This document shows positions 11,001-23,219 of a DNA stretch of 64,000 nucleotides, piece by piece. The position numbers and the translations under genes were made by a program. This DNA comes from Erythrophleum ivorense (taxonomy: Eukaryota; Streptophyta; Magnoliopsida; Fabales; Fabaceae), in NCBI GenBank assembly GCA_026724425.1, contig JAIUCV010000076.1:4797501-4861500 (forward strand), given 5' to 3'. Position 1 is the stretch's first letter. Each line of letters begins with the position of its first letter. The notes below the pieces were generated by a model. The model was not told where the DNA came from, ran no database searches, and saw only the letters and a program-made list of their open reading frames with translations.

Positions 11001-11446
11001 ACTTGTAGACAAATCTCTTTTTGGTTGTTGAAATATGATTTTCAGGTTATGTCAAAACCTGATTAAGGTTTATCGTTATGCAGTAGTAGGCTTGAAAGAT
11101 TTTAACTGAACTAAAAATGGAAAGATTGAGAAATGTCCAAGTTTCAAGGTCACACAATTGTTCTCAAAAGGAAAAAGCATGAAGAATGAAAATTGATCCA
11201 ATTTAATTTTAACGGCGTGTAATATTCATCGCGATATCGATCTTCGTGCACAAACCCATTAGCAAATTGACGGAAATGTGTGTAACGTTAAGGGATATTA
11301 TGGTTAAACAATAATAATAAAGGGGCTTTTCGTAATAAACAAAACGTACAAAAAAATCTTCATATTCTTGTGCACCGAATCTTCTGCTAGATTGTCCTTC
11401 GTTTCATAAGCAGGAAGAAGAAGTCAAAGAAGATACATCAACAACA
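11001..11446. other. Intergenic DNA and presumed promoter of the 11447 gene
   Basis: AT-rich. No coding sequence. It must hold the promoter of the downstream gene, but I see no convincing TATA box. Confidence 0.5.
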
Positions 11447-12016
11447 ATGGCGTCGTCATCATCCTCATACCTCCTCTTCCTCGTCGCGATCATCGTCTCT
11501 TTCCTTTCAATCTCCGGAATCGCCGCTCGTCCCTGCAAAACTTTCCTCATCTCGTCGTATTCCCTCTCAATAACCCCAGAAAACCCTAGCCTCGAATCCG
11601 ATCTCACCTCCTCCCGGTTCGTCACCGTCTTCACAATCCGCCGCGTCACTCCTCACCGCATCGTCCCTTTCTTCGTCAATCGCCGCCACGGATTCCTCCC
11701 TTCCACCGTCGAGAAGCCTCAGATCCAAGAGGATCGTCCTCCTCAGTTATCTTTCCCTTTCATCTCCGAAAACATCAATTCGTTCAGAGATCGCACCAGA
11801 GACATACTCAGCGTCGTCGTGGCTCTCTTATTCGGCGTCGGATGCGGCGCTTTAACCGCCGCGACCATGTACCTCGTTTGGGCTCTCGTCGTGAATCGCC
11901 ATAGCTACGATTTCGAGGAAGATGATTACGAGAACGATGAATCTGACGCTGCTAGCTTGAAGAAATTGGGTTACGTCAAGATCCCAGCTCCAGCTCCGGT
12001 GAAGGAAGCTGCTTAA
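11447..12016 (+). CDS. Small plant membrane protein of unknown function
   Basis: A single-exon frame of 189 residues. Residues 1-27 look like a signal peptide or N-terminal anchor (Ser-rich start, then LLFLVAIIVSFLSISGI). Residues about 120-148 form a second hydrophobic helix with small residues (VVVALLFGVGCGALTAATMY). The tail after residue 150 is acidic (EEDDYENDESD) and ends in a Pro/Ala-rich stretch. If the first segment is cleaved, it is a single-pass protein with a short acidic cytosolic tail. The sequence context at ATG (AACAATGGCG) is a good plant start. It is convergent with ARF8, with 1.3 kb between stop codons. Codon use and the lack of breaks point to a functional host gene; I do not recognise a named family. 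Confidence 0.8.
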   Translation: MASSSSSYLLFLVAIIVSFLSISGIAARPCKTFLISSYSLSITPENPSLESDLTSSRFVTVFTIRRVTPHRIVPFFVNRRHGFLPSTVEKPQIQEDRPPQLSFPFISENINSFRDRTRDILSVVVALLFGVGCGALTAATMYLVWALVVNRHSYDFEEDDYENDESDAASLKKLGYVKIPAPAPVKEAA

Positions 12017-13322
12017 TTCGAGTTTGTTCTTATCCTATTACCCAAACAGTAGAAAAAAAAAAAAAAAAAAAAGCTTTTAAATTTCCTTTTGTGAATTCAT
12101 CAGCTTCTGCAAATTATCATTGAGTGTCTCGCTTTTACGCTATTGTCTCTATGTATGCTGCTTGCCAGTAAAAATTCTGTCTTCCATGGATTTTATCTAA
12201 ACCTAATTATACTGAAATGTCAGTGTTTGTATTATCTAATTGTGATTGTGTTGATACTTATATATGCAGGGAGAGCTCTTACAGATTTATTCACTATCTT
12301 TGACACTAATGTGGCTAGTTTATGAGATGATGATAATACTTGATTGTTTGACTTTGTTTTCATCAATGGTATTGATCATGATGTCAACTCTTAAGTAGGT
12401 TGCAAGAACTTTATGGTTCTCTAACTGATCATGATCTTGTCACGATAGTTAGATCATTTGAGACTTTGTCAAGATAGTTTCTATAGATTTTTTTATTCAC
12501 TATCTTGAGCTATTACTTGATGGTTTGATCATGTAGACTTTGTTTTGGGTTCTGTTTGAGAACTTGTTGTTCTTTCGTTGATATATTATTTGAAATTTGA
12601 GTTCTTGGTTTTACTTTAGTCTCTGATTTGCCAAGTAACAACTTGTTTTGTTCTATCGGTTTCTTGTTGTCTTTCTGACTAGCTAGATGCTAAGTAGGTC
12701 ACAGGGGATATGTAAATGGTTTTCGTTATACTCCAATCTGTGGTTTAACAGCTTTCAAGCGTTGTATACTCATGGCAGTGTCCAGCTTCTATTGCTTATG
12801 GGTCATCTTTCTGTATGCCTAGACCTTAAAGCTTGACGTTTTCTTGATGAAGCCTTCTGTTCCTGATTTGCCAAGTAACAACTTGTTTTGTTCTATCGGT
12901 TTCTTCTAGATCTTGTCTATATATTATCTTGAGTGTAGTTTGTATTATGTGAATCCGTATTTAAGCCTGAACAAGCCAAATTCGATACTCATTCTCTTGG
13001 TATAAGATGCCTCTCAGCCTCAATTTTCTTTTGTTCATTTGACTTTGCTTTCAACATCAATTTTTCATGTTACCTTATTGACATGATTTGATAATGATCA
13101 TGCAAACTAATATTGAATTCATGTCTTTTTTGAAAGGTTAACAAAACTGGTAGTAACAAAAGGGCTTTATCACACAACAAAAATAAGAGTATAATAATGA
13201 TACAACAAGAGTTAACATAAGCTAAACATGGTCTTATGTTCTATGACAATACGTCCATACAAATTGTCTTACGAAATGATACAAGAAGAAAAACGGGCGT
13301 CGAGGAAGATGGATTCAACTGA
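12017..13322. other. Intergenic DNA between convergent host genes
   Basis: Holds the 3' ends of both genes, an A-run at 12052-12071, and a 43-bp direct repeat listed separately. No further gene is supported. Confidence 0.6.
12623..12905. repeat. 43-bp exact direct repeat, two copies 240 bp apart
   Basis: 12623-12665 and 12863-12905 are identical, both beginning CTGATTTGCCAAG. The flanks are not similar, so this is not a simple tandem duplication of the whole interval. Confidence 0.85.
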
Positions 13323-16300
13323 CTAGAAATGGGTCAGGTTCTGTGAGAAGGAACCGTTGCTGCCTTCGCCCATTTTCTGCACATCATCCGGCGATAGTAT
13401 CTTTATATACCAAACGCTATTCACAAACGACCTGCAAAAGGAACATCACCATTCTTCAATCACAGTTTTTTTCGCAATTCAAGAAGAAGAAGAGGAAGAA
13501 AGGTACTAACTCCCAAGGATCATCGCCGAGAAGAAGTATATCATCCTCCTTGTCCACGAATACAAGCTGCCAGCCTGATCTAAAGGCGTCTTCCAACAAC
13601 CCTTTGATATCAAACATTTTACCCAACTCTTCTCTCAGCTCATGATAGCTACTGAACCGAGAGATGTCGAGCGAACGCCCCACCGAACCTGATTTATAAA
13701 CCTGCACGCATTACAATCAAGAACCATCCGCTATTTACTGTTATACACAACCAAACGAATGATTTGAAGAAACAAAAATAGAGTACCTTAACAAAGTTCT
13801 TCGTCTGTCCAGCTCCAAGCGTGTCTTGCACGGAACCGTATAAAGTGTTGTGAAATCCGGAATCCGGTGGTGGCATTGAGGAGGTGTCAGCATCAGCACC
13901 TGATAGAGTACTAAAACGAGGAACCGTGGTAGGGAGGAAAAGTCCAGAGTCGGAATCAACGCCGAAGAGAGAGAGGTTTTGGGAGCTTGGAGGTTCCAGA
14001 GAAGGACTTGTTCCTCCACCGTAGGCTTGTCGAAGAGACAACGGCTCGGAAAACTCGTTGGACTCGGGATGAGAGTGCTTGAGAGACCAGGCCTGTGTTG
14101 GTAACGTCTCAGCCTGTACAGACTGACCAGTTATAGAGAAATTCAAGAGACTGCTACCATCTCCAGAGCCTTGAAGAAGTGCTGAGTTTTGCTGCTCTAC
14201 TGGATTATTAGCTGTTGATGTGAATTTGTTGTTTAGCTCGGTGAAACCGGATTTCATGAAGGAAGGTGAAAGCAAATCGGAATGCTGCCACACGCGGTCT
14301 GGTTGCTGTGGCTGTCCAGAGACTTGGTTACCAACAACTTCTTGTCGCATATTCTGCTGAGGAAGATTCTCATTCAGAATCTGAGCCTGAGCTTGCATAA
14401 GATGATGACGTGGGAGTTGTTGTTGCTGTGATGATGCTTGGTGATGTTGCTGAAGCAGCAACTCAGAAGCTGATTGTTGAAGATATTGGTGGTGGTGGTT
14501 TGGATCTTGGAGCTGCACAAACTGCTGTCTTAGAGGATCTCCACCGCCTCCGAAACCGGCTAATAACATTGCTTGGTACTGCTGGTTCTGATCAGTTCCT
14601 AGTAGACTATGGTCGAGCCTCGGCTGCATCCATGGGAATAAACTAGCGGAAGGATAGTTTAAAGGAAGCAAACCATTCTCTCCACCTCCACCTCTAAGCC
14701 ATGTTAGGCCACTTGCTATGTCTCCTCTGCTATCTGTAACATTAAAACAATTATGTAACAAAGATCCTGGCGCCCAAGACTTTAGTAGAAACAAACAAAG
14801 AGGAGGCCAATAGTGGATACCGTTGAATGACGACGCGCCTGGATGCCAAGGACGCTTTAGCCTGAGAGGAAACAGTGATGGATACATTGGAAATGTGGTA
14901 AGAGGTTCAATCTCCCATAGAGAAGCCCTTGCTTGTCTCTCTCCAGCGGTTGATTCATCCCAACCAACCTACATCAAGAATGTGAAATGGAGTTTTTAGA
15001 AAATGTTATCGGCTTAAAGCAAGGTACTAAGATTTACAAGCATTCTCTGAACACAGTATCATACACTAAGATGGCTAAGCCCTCAGCATAAAAAGAAGAC
15101 CAGAGGAATAAATCATCCGCTTCTTGCACATAATGATTTTTTGTAAACTAGAGGGAGTAACTATGAATTACCTTGACAGAACGCCAATGAGAGTTTGGCC
15201 AACGAACAGAATCAAGATCACCAATGCCAGTTATAGTACCCATGTACCTTGAAAATACCATGTCATCGTCAGAATCTGAGATGTTAGTGTGGATGTTAGC
15301 AAAAACTACACTTCAAGTTGATTTTTACCTTCGAACGCTGGACTCTTCTGTCTCAAAGAGCATGCGAAAGCGCATCCCGACCGAGATACGAGTGTGGAAA
15401 ACAGCTTTTATGTACTTGGGAAGTGGTAGCACAAACTCAGATGAGCTAGACCTGAACAATAAAGAGAATGTTGTCAGCAGACGCTTATTCCAGAGACTGA
15501 GAGAGGAAGAAGCAGGAGAGAGACACCATTCAACCTCGGATGGTAAAAAACTGTAAAACAGCTATTAGTGGCAGCAGCATGTGCTGCGGCAGCGAGGAGT
15601 CCAATATGCATGCTATCACTAGACAACATAGACGATGGTACAATAGTCTGTGGTCGACTTGCATGACGAATTCCCAAAAGGAGTTGATTCCTTTCATTCC
15701 TGCAAAAACAGGGAATAAGGTTAATAATAATGGTAAGTTGGTAACCAAGTAATCAGCATGCAGTAAACGAGAGTACAAAGTAAAGAGTTAACACCTGATG
15801 AAGATGACAGAGTCTCCAGTTACAAGTCGCTTGGCACTAACAAAGACACTCCATCCAGTTGTAAGCAGGTGCCGTTTGGGCTGTCCTGCAATAATACACC
15901 ATAGAAAGTGTAAGAAACTGGTAAAAAGCAAGGACAAGAAAAGGGACTTTCAAAGTCTTTCAACAGTCATTAAGGCTATATATAACTAGGAGGATGCATA
16001 AACTGTATATGTCCAACATAACCAAACAAGGGCAGTGAGAAAAGAAGACCATTGTGACTAGCTAATTAGGATATTAAAACCTGGAACATTCATAGAGGCA
16101 TATTCCAATTCCAGAACAGAATACATAACCCTGTTCTTGCATCAAACCAATATGGCAAATATGCAGAAAACTTCTTCCAAGAACTTTATTTAACAGCAAA
16201 TAAAACTATCAAGAAACATCACCAGAGATTAAAATCAACCAGACAAGGCAACTATACGTAGCTAAAAAGGAATGAATCAAAGAAACCTCGAAAGATATGC

Positions 16301-17312
16301 CTAAACTTCCATTCATTATCATGGAGATCCCTTGCAATCAACTCTTGAGCTGGTGGCTGCTGTGTATAATCCTAAAAAGGCAAGACATCTCAAGAGAGTT
16401 ACTATCTCACAGTATCACTATCCGCAACTCTACTAACTAAAAGATGCCTACCAATGGAGGAAAAACTTTCTCAGCAGCACGTCTAGGAACAGAGAACCCT
16501 CCATGAGTACTAGTATCACTAGCTGTCAACGTCTTGCAGAAGTAATTGCTCGGTTGCTTACTCGGTATTCCCAACTCAATAGGTACAAATGTATCCTTCT
16601 GCTCCTCCTATAACCCCAAATCAGTAACTAAACAAATCAGTAACAACTCAATATTAAATCACTGCAATTGCCAAAAAATATTTTAAGTATGTTCACCTGT
16701 GTCAATGGTTGAAGTACCATTTGAGCATACACCTCATCAGTCTCCAAATCTGCCTGAAAAAAAGTACAAAAACAAAACCCCATACTTACACAAAACACAA
16801 GATCCCAAAAAAAAAAAAAACCCACTTGAGTTATTGAGATAGAAAAGGACATGGAACTAACTAAAGCTACGCACATGCATTGTAACATTATGGAGCTGAC
16901 ATATTAGTTGTGGTGGTAGACTTGGATAATTTGGTATGTGACCTTCAACTTCCTTATTAGTAGTAGCAGCAACCTATAAATACCAAAAAGGGTCTTTAGC
17001 TTTAACACTTTCATCATAAATGCAGATGAAGAAGAAAAATAAAATTAAAAAGCACAAAACGTTTATGATTGAAAACAGAACCTGTTCACTGTGACCTTGT
17101 GGGAAATAGACAACACGACTTCCAGATGATGGAAGAGAGACTAATGGTCCAGCACAAGCATGCCATAGCTCAGAATTCAAACACTTCTTTTCTCCTAATT
17201 CAAGAACAAGAATCAAGAACATGAATCTTGAAAATTGCAATTACGAAGCAGAGGACAATCTCACAGTACCTTCATGGCTCTGATGACCAAAACCAGATGT
17301 TGAAAGATTCAT
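13323..17312 (-). CDS. ARF8: Auxin response factor 8 (ARF8)
   Basis: Fourteen coding exons with GT/AG borders on the minus strand: 17312-17270, 17194-17082, 16973-16875, 16753-16697, 16607-16452, 16371-16287, 15885-15795, 15699-15535, 15451-15329, 15247-15172, 14968-14821, 14733-13787, 13701-13511, 13431-13323. They sum to 2403 bases, an intact 800-residue protein close in length to Arabidopsis ARF8. Domains in order: B3 DNA-binding domain (about 125-230, with TASDTSTHGGFSVPRR), ARF middle domain (about 250-335), Gln-rich activation region (about 360-700), and C-terminal PB1 domain (from about 702) for Aux/IAA and ARF interaction. It is a nuclear activator of auxin-responsive genes, known for roles in flower and fruit development. 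ARF8 rather than ARF6 is indicated by the GLTWLRGGGG, LLPLNYPSA and GDPLRQQFVQLQ segments. It carries a miR167 site. Confidence 0.95.
13562..13582 (-). promoter_or_regulatory. miR167 target site in ARF8 mRNA
   Basis: The 21 bases match the miR167-complementary site known from ARF6 and ARF8 transcripts (minus strand starts TAGATCAGGCTGG). It lies in exon 13 and encodes RSGWQLV of the PB1 domain. miR167 cleaves these mRNAs, so this gene is very likely under the same control. Confidence 0.9.
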
Positions 17313-17860
17313 GTCCGGAAATTTTGATTTCTTGAAACACTAAAAGCTGAAATTAGAAAGAAAGGAAGAAAAAAAAAAAACCCTAATTTCCGTACAATTT
17401 TCTTCACTTCCAGCTACTACACCAGCTATAAATCTTCAGCTTCAGCAAGACAAACTTGTCTTTCTCCATCTTCTTCTTCCCCCACAAGAAATTCACACTA
17501 ATTCTCTCACCGTGAAATCAGAAGAAAGCCCATTTCTCAGAGCTCCAAAGTTAAGTCTTTTACACCATTAGAGGCACTGAAGGGACGCATTGGAGACTGA
17601 GCTGCGAAAACATTCGAGGAAGAAGAAGAAAAAGAAGTTGCAGTCAAATCTTTGTGGAGAAAGAGAGAAAGAAAGAGGAAGAAGATAAGGAAAATCTGTC
17701 TCACTTCGCTTTCCGTAGCATTAAAAAAATCGATTGGAAGCAGTTTCCGTCGCTGTCTAGGCTTTTAAACAGAAGAGAGAGAGAGAGTGAGAGAGGTTGC
17801 ACATTTTTATTGATGTTTATTTCGGATATCCGAACGGAAAATAGCCCATAAGCAAAAATG
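17313..17860 (-). promoter_or_regulatory. ARF8 5' leader and proximal promoter
   Basis: Upstream of the start codon the minus strand is rich in CT repeats (plus strand GAGA-type repeats near 17655-17700 and 17771-17800), typical of plant 5' leaders and core promoters. The exact transcription start cannot be read. Confidence 0.5.
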
Positions 17861-18998
17861 AAAAAATACTTTTTTTTTTATTAACGAAAAATACTTTTTT
17901 TTGTGGTAATTTTAAGGGAAATTGGCAAAAATGACAACCAAAAACTTTATAATTTAACATCTGACCATTTCTATCAACCGGCTAGGATACAGTGTATTTT
18001 TATAAAAATGATAAAAAAAACCTCAACCTCAATGACAGCCTCCAATTTTATGTTGTAACTAGAGGGGAAGTCATAGGTGATGAGACCACTCAGCCTCCAA
18101 TTTTTTATCCCATATAGACCTTATATTCCAAAAAGAACTATTCCATGTAGAGGTTTTATTCTGTTAAATTTATACTATATAGAATTTCTAAATAATTGTT
18201 TGAAAACAAAATTGTTTACTCTAACTAAATGACATATAAAATTAAAATTTTAGGTTCGGGGTTCATTTTTCCCAAATTAGAGTTTAAATTTTGGATTTAT
18301 GATTTATATTTTTGGAATTTTTTTTAAACTATTGAATCATTTTTATGTTGAAATTTAGTCCATTTTGGGAGTCCAAAATATGTATTTATTCTATATTGTG
18401 AAAAACATTTGTTTACCTTAAATAAATGACATAAAATTTTATGTTTGGGTTTACTTTTCCAAATTAGGGTTTAGAGTTTCTATTTTTGGGTTTAGGATTT
18501 AGATTTTTGGGTTTAGGGTTTAGATTTGAGTTTTGGGTTTAGGGTTCATATTTTTTTGGTTTAGAGTTTCTATTTTTGGGTTTAGGATTTAGGTTTTTTG
18601 AGTTTAGGGTTTAGATTTGGGTTTAGGGTTTATAAAAAAATTCAATTTTTATGTATTTTAGGGTTTAGAAAAAGGTTTGGAATCATTTTTATGTTAAAAT
18701 TTAGTCCATTTTGGAAATAATTTTTTTTATCTATCTTTGTCTTACCAAAGGTTTCTTGGTCTAATTGTTTTAATTCTTCTATTGAATTTATATTCAATAA
18801 GCTCTATTCCATAGAAAATCTCCATTGACTTGCATTGATCAAAACAGTGTTAAAAAGGTTGGCGTAATACACTCTACATGATCTAAAGGAACCTAATTGA
18901 ACGAGAATGGCTTTCATGTAATCAGGTTGGTTCTCGTTAGAGGGCAAAGTCATCATACAAGGTGGCTGATTGTTACTCCCTTTATTATCTAAATTGGA
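17861..18998. other. AT-rich intergenic DNA with degenerate telomere-like repeats
   Basis: No gene seen. Between about 18420 and 18640 the sequence is a degenerate array of GGGTTTAGGGTTTAG-type units, related to the plant telomere repeat TTTAGGG. The rest is AT-rich and featureless. Confidence 0.6.
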
Positions 18999-19001
18999 TG
19001 A

Positions 19002-19033
<32 letters not shown>
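18999..19033. repeat. (CTAT)n microsatellite
   Basis: An uninterrupted run of the tetranucleotide CTAT/TATC. It abuts the 5' end of the Helitron, whose own first bases (TCTATCTATTATAA) fit the run. Confidence 0.95.
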
Positions 19034-20588
19034 TATAATATTGTATGGTTACCACTTTTCTCACTTCATGAGAGGCTACCATGTGTCATCTTAAAATTAT
19101 GACATATGTCCTCTTTTTAAACATTTTTTTATATCTATCTTTCTTTAAAAGTCAACATATGTCTAAGACCACTAAATATTTATTTAACTTCAATACCACT
19201 AAATATTAATTTAACTCTCTTGTGTACATAATTAGAGATTTAATATATTAGTTACACAATTAGAATATTGAACACTTAATAATTATTCAACATTTTTAGA
19301 AAAAATCATAGATGTGCATTAACAAAAAAAAAAATATATTAAAAATCATATCAAATTTAACTTACAATCATTTTTAAAAAGAAGTTACACCACACAATAA
19401 ACATAAAAAATTGAAATTGTTTTTATGATTACACAATTAGAGGATTTAATTAGACCATTAACTCATATATTTTAAATTAGTTACACAATTAGAGTACTCA
19501 ATCAGATCACACAATATTTATTCAACATTATGTTAAAAAAATATATATTTACATTAATAAAAAAAATTAAAATCATATATATCAAAATTAATACCTAATC
19601 ATTTTTAAAAGAAGTTTAACTACACAACTATCAACAAGAATAAATTTGAAAAAAAAATTAAAATTACAGAATTTCTTTTTATCAAAACTAAATACTAAAA
19701 CCATCTAAAAATTAACTTTCATTTGTAAAAAAAAATTTCAAATCACTTAACTACATTAATATGTACATTAACTACACATTTACTCATACTAAAATCTATT
19801 TAATTAAATAAATATTAAGATTAAATGTGATTACATGTAATATATAATTTCAACTCAACTAAATTTCTAATGTCTAAAACTCTTCATAATTTTAAAGACA
19901 CTACTCCCTTTGTCCCAAAATATAAGCAGTTTTCCCAAAATATCAATAAATAAGAGCAGAAGCTCATAGAAAAACAATACAATAAGAATCCGAACACAAC
20001 ACACTTTCAAAACCAATAAATTATCAATATACAAGAGCAAAATTTCATAGCAAAACAGTACAACAAGTATCCAAACACTACACATTTTCAAAACCAGTAA
20101 GTGGACAATACACTACTTGAACTACACTATAAGAATATCATTTACACCACCATACGAAAATCAACTTCATCTCAAAATCATTTGCTAATTCCGCCAAGAT
20201 ACAACATCAGCTACACGATCTTTTTTACCACATATCAAATAATACAACCAAATAACTCAAACTTCAAACATGTTGTTAGACAACTATATTATCATCACGA
20301 GACGACACCAGACAAACCTCAACCCAAATTCATCAAGAAGATTAGATGACGACTGGGTAATCAAAAAGTTAAAAACAAAATCAAGTTACGAAATAAGAAC
20401 ATGGTAATTTTATTATATTTCTCGACAAGCTAAGAGACCCTAAAAATATCAACACATTGATTTGTAGTCATAAATCCAGCATGAATGTATTGCATAACCT
20501 TGACAAACATAAATTACTAACAATAAAAAACAAATTTTCGAAAACTCATAAGAACGAATTTCCGCGCATCGCGCGGACTTTCCCCTAA
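19022..20588 (+). mobile_element. Non-autonomous Helitron
   Basis: The 3' end is textbook: a GC-rich hairpin (20561-20577, TCCGCGC and GCGCGGA arms) 11 bases before CTAA, followed by a host T. The 5' end is TCTATCTATTATAATATT preceded by A, the usual Helitron start, though the adjoining microsatellite blurs its exact base. The inside is AT-rich with no Rep/helicase coding, so it must depend on an autonomous partner. It includes one end of an older MITE near 19903. Confidence 0.7.
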
Positions 20589-21510
20589 TTTACCAATATG
20601 GTCATTCTGCAAATAAGCCCTAATTTTAACAAAAAATACTTTCCGAAATATTTTCACTAAAATATGGGACATAAACTAAGTCCGGGCAATTTGAATAGCT
20701 TAAAATCAATAGCCGGAATCCTAATTAGTGAAATTTGGATAAATTCTTATAATCTCCAATTTTTTGAAAAAAAAAAATTAAATAGGTAATATGGATATTC
20801 ATCATGTATCTAATTCATTGAAATATATTATACTATTTTAGACATATAACTGTTGTGATAGGAATGGTTTCATTTTCACTTTTTATTTATGTTTATTTTG
20901 GATATTTGCATGGAAAATAATGGGGAAAGATCAGAAATTTTTTTGGATAAACAAAATATTTTTGGAAGTATATCATTAAATTAAGGGATGTAAAATAAGT
21001 TCAAGAAATTAGCTTAAAATTACTATCCAAATTGAATTTGTATAAAAGTAAAAAAAAAATCATATAATTTTGAAAATTTTGAAGAAGTTTAAATATTTAA
21101 AAAACTAATCTGGATATCTGCCTTATATTATATCTAATCCATTGAAATATATATACTATTCCAAACATATAATGATTTCGATGGTAATATATATAGAACG
21201 GGAAATTTGGGACGGTACGGGTTGGAACGGGATCCGTGGCAAAAGGGTCGATCAGAATTGACCCGACTGGACCCGGTGGAAAGCTGAGTAGAGAAGAGAG
21301 AGTGAGGGACCTACTCACCACAATTATGAGCGGTGGTATGGTGTCAGTACTATACAGTGTCATCACCTCACTTTTTGATCGTTGGATTTTGCTTCTTCAT
21401 ATTTATCATAATATTTACCATCAAATATTATTTGTTTTGTTAATACCTTTTTTCATAATATATACTTTCCGTGGAAAAAAAAAATAGAAATATAGATTAC
21501 ACAATTTATA
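20589..21510. other. AT-rich intergenic DNA with diverged repeats
   Basis: No gene seen. Segments around 20790-20850 and 21120-21180 (TCTAATYCATTGAAATATAT then ACATATAAYT) are diverged copies of each other, and 20870-20930 resembles 17805-17850 next to the ARF8 leader. A short GC-richer island lies at 21190-21300. Confidence 0.5.
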
Positions 21511-21530
21511 TCTATACTATATAAAAGTTG

Positions 21531-21919
21531 AGGCTAAATGCTTCTAAAGGTGTCCACATCAACTTTTACTTTTTTTAACCAATTAAATTATGCCAAATCA
21601 GCATCTCTAAAATTAAGAAATTTTCCAAATTTTAAACAATCAATAATATTTTCTGATATAGGTTTAAGAAATTTTCCAAATTTTAGATTTGGAATATCGA
21701 TAGATATAAGAAAAACATGTATAAGTTTTTAGTAACACCAAAAATCTACTTAGATTTATATTAGGAAAATTTTTTAATCTTAGATGATTATTTAGAAAAA
21801 TATTATTGATTGTTTAAAATTTGGAAAATTTCTTAATTTTAGAGATGCTGATTTGACATAATTTAATTAGTTAAAAAAAATTAAAAGCTGATATGGACAC
21901 TTTTAGAGGCATTTAGCCT
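21531..21919. mobile_element. Fold-back element with ~125-bp inverted arms
   Basis: 21531-21655 and 21795-21919 are inverted copies at roughly 93 percent identity, starting AGGCTAAATGC and ending GCATTTAGCCT. Just outside the left arm is TCTATACTATATAAAAG, a Helitron-like start. A segment of about 70 bp inside the loop (21710-21780) is repeated directly right after the right arm (21921-21990). No coding content. Confidence 0.65.
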
Positions 21920-22072
21920 AAAAACATGTATAAGTTTTAAGTAACACCAAAAATCTACTTAGATTTATATTAGAAAAATTTCTTAATTTAAGATAATGGT
22001 TTTAATTATATAAATAATCACTGAAATTTTTTAATAAATAAGAAAGAACAAATTTATAAAGCATATATATGA

Positions 22073-22760
22073 CATGGTTCATTAAGCGCATGAATGTACT
22101 AGGTGCATTAGTAAGACCAAATGGCATAACAAGCCATTCATAGAGACCATGCTTAGTTTTAAATGCAGTCTTCCATTCATCTCCTTCTTTCATTCTAATC
22201 TGGTGATAACCACTTTTTAAATCAATCTTAGAAAAGATGCTAGAACCATGCAATTCATCAAGCATATCATCTAATCTAGGAATGGGATGGCGATACTTTA
22301 CAGTGATGTTGTTAATTGCCCGGCAACCAACACACATGCGCCAGCTGCCATCTTTCTTAGGCACAAGCAGGACAGGGACGGCACAAGGGCTCATACTCTC
22401 CCTGATATGCCCTTTCTCCATAAGCTCATCAACTTGGCGTTGTAACTCTTTTGTTTCCACCGGGTTTGTGCGATAGGCTGGTCGGTTAGGAAGTGTGGAT
22501 CCAGGTACAAAATCTATCTGGTGTTCAATGCCACGAACAGGAGGTAATCCTATTGGGTTGTCCTCTGGAAACACGTCCTTAAAATTCTGCAAAAGATCAG
22601 ACAACTCACTCGGCACAACCGGTGCAAGGTTAGCTAAACTTGTTAGTGCTTCTTTAAAAACGAATAACAGAATAGGTCTTTTAGAGAACATTGCTTGCTT
22701 AACCTGTTTGGATTTGATCAAGAGATTAGGTTGTTTTTCTGACCTGGTTTCCTTAGCAGA
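22073..22760 (-). pseudogene. Gypsy reverse transcriptase, N-terminal part
   Basis: Clear Ty3/gypsy reverse-transcriptase motifs: PNRPAYRTNPVETKELQ, VPKKDGSWRMCV, KIDLKSGYHQIR and MPFGLTNAPSTF. Homology ends at FMRLMNHV; the catalytic YxDD segment and everything downstream are missing and the frame runs on into unrelated AT-rich DNA to 22002. Confidence 0.85.
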
Positions 22761-22769
22761 AAGTTGAAC

Positions 22770-23219
22770 TTAATCCTCATAGACTTCTTGTGGCGTCAAA
22801 GGAATAAGAGTAACCTTTTTTCCTTTAAACAGAAACGAGTAGCGGTTTGTGAAAACCGTCATGAGTGACCCTTCTGTCTGATTGCCACGGTCTGCCTAAG
22901 AGAATATGTTCTGCATCCATAGGTTAAACATCACACAATATCTCGTCCTTATAGTTCCCAATGGACATAGGTACCATCACTTGACTTTTGACCCTCATTT
23001 CTCCAACATCGTTCAACCATTGAAGCTTGTACGGCTTGGGATGCTTCTATTTCTTAAGACCAAGCTTCTTAACCATGGTTTCACTTGCTACATTCGTGCA
23101 GCTTCCTCCGTAAATGATCACACTACAAACCTTGTTTTGGACAAGACATCTTGAATGAAAGAGATTCTCTCTTTGCTCTTCTTCTTCGGCTCGGGTTTGA
23201 ATGCTCAAAGTCCTTCTAG
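22770..23219 (-). pseudogene. Gypsy protease region, decayed
   Basis: Between gag and reverse transcriptase the minus strand reads, with several stops, a retropepsin-like segment: CSVIIYGGSCTNVAS and later PMDAEHILLGRPWQ. In relatives the first motif has Asp where this copy has Tyr, so the catalytic residue is lost. Confidence 0.7.

Noticed and set aside
14410..14646. 78-codon plus-strand frame in ARF8
   Set aside because: Antisense of the Gln-rich exon 12 of ARF8.
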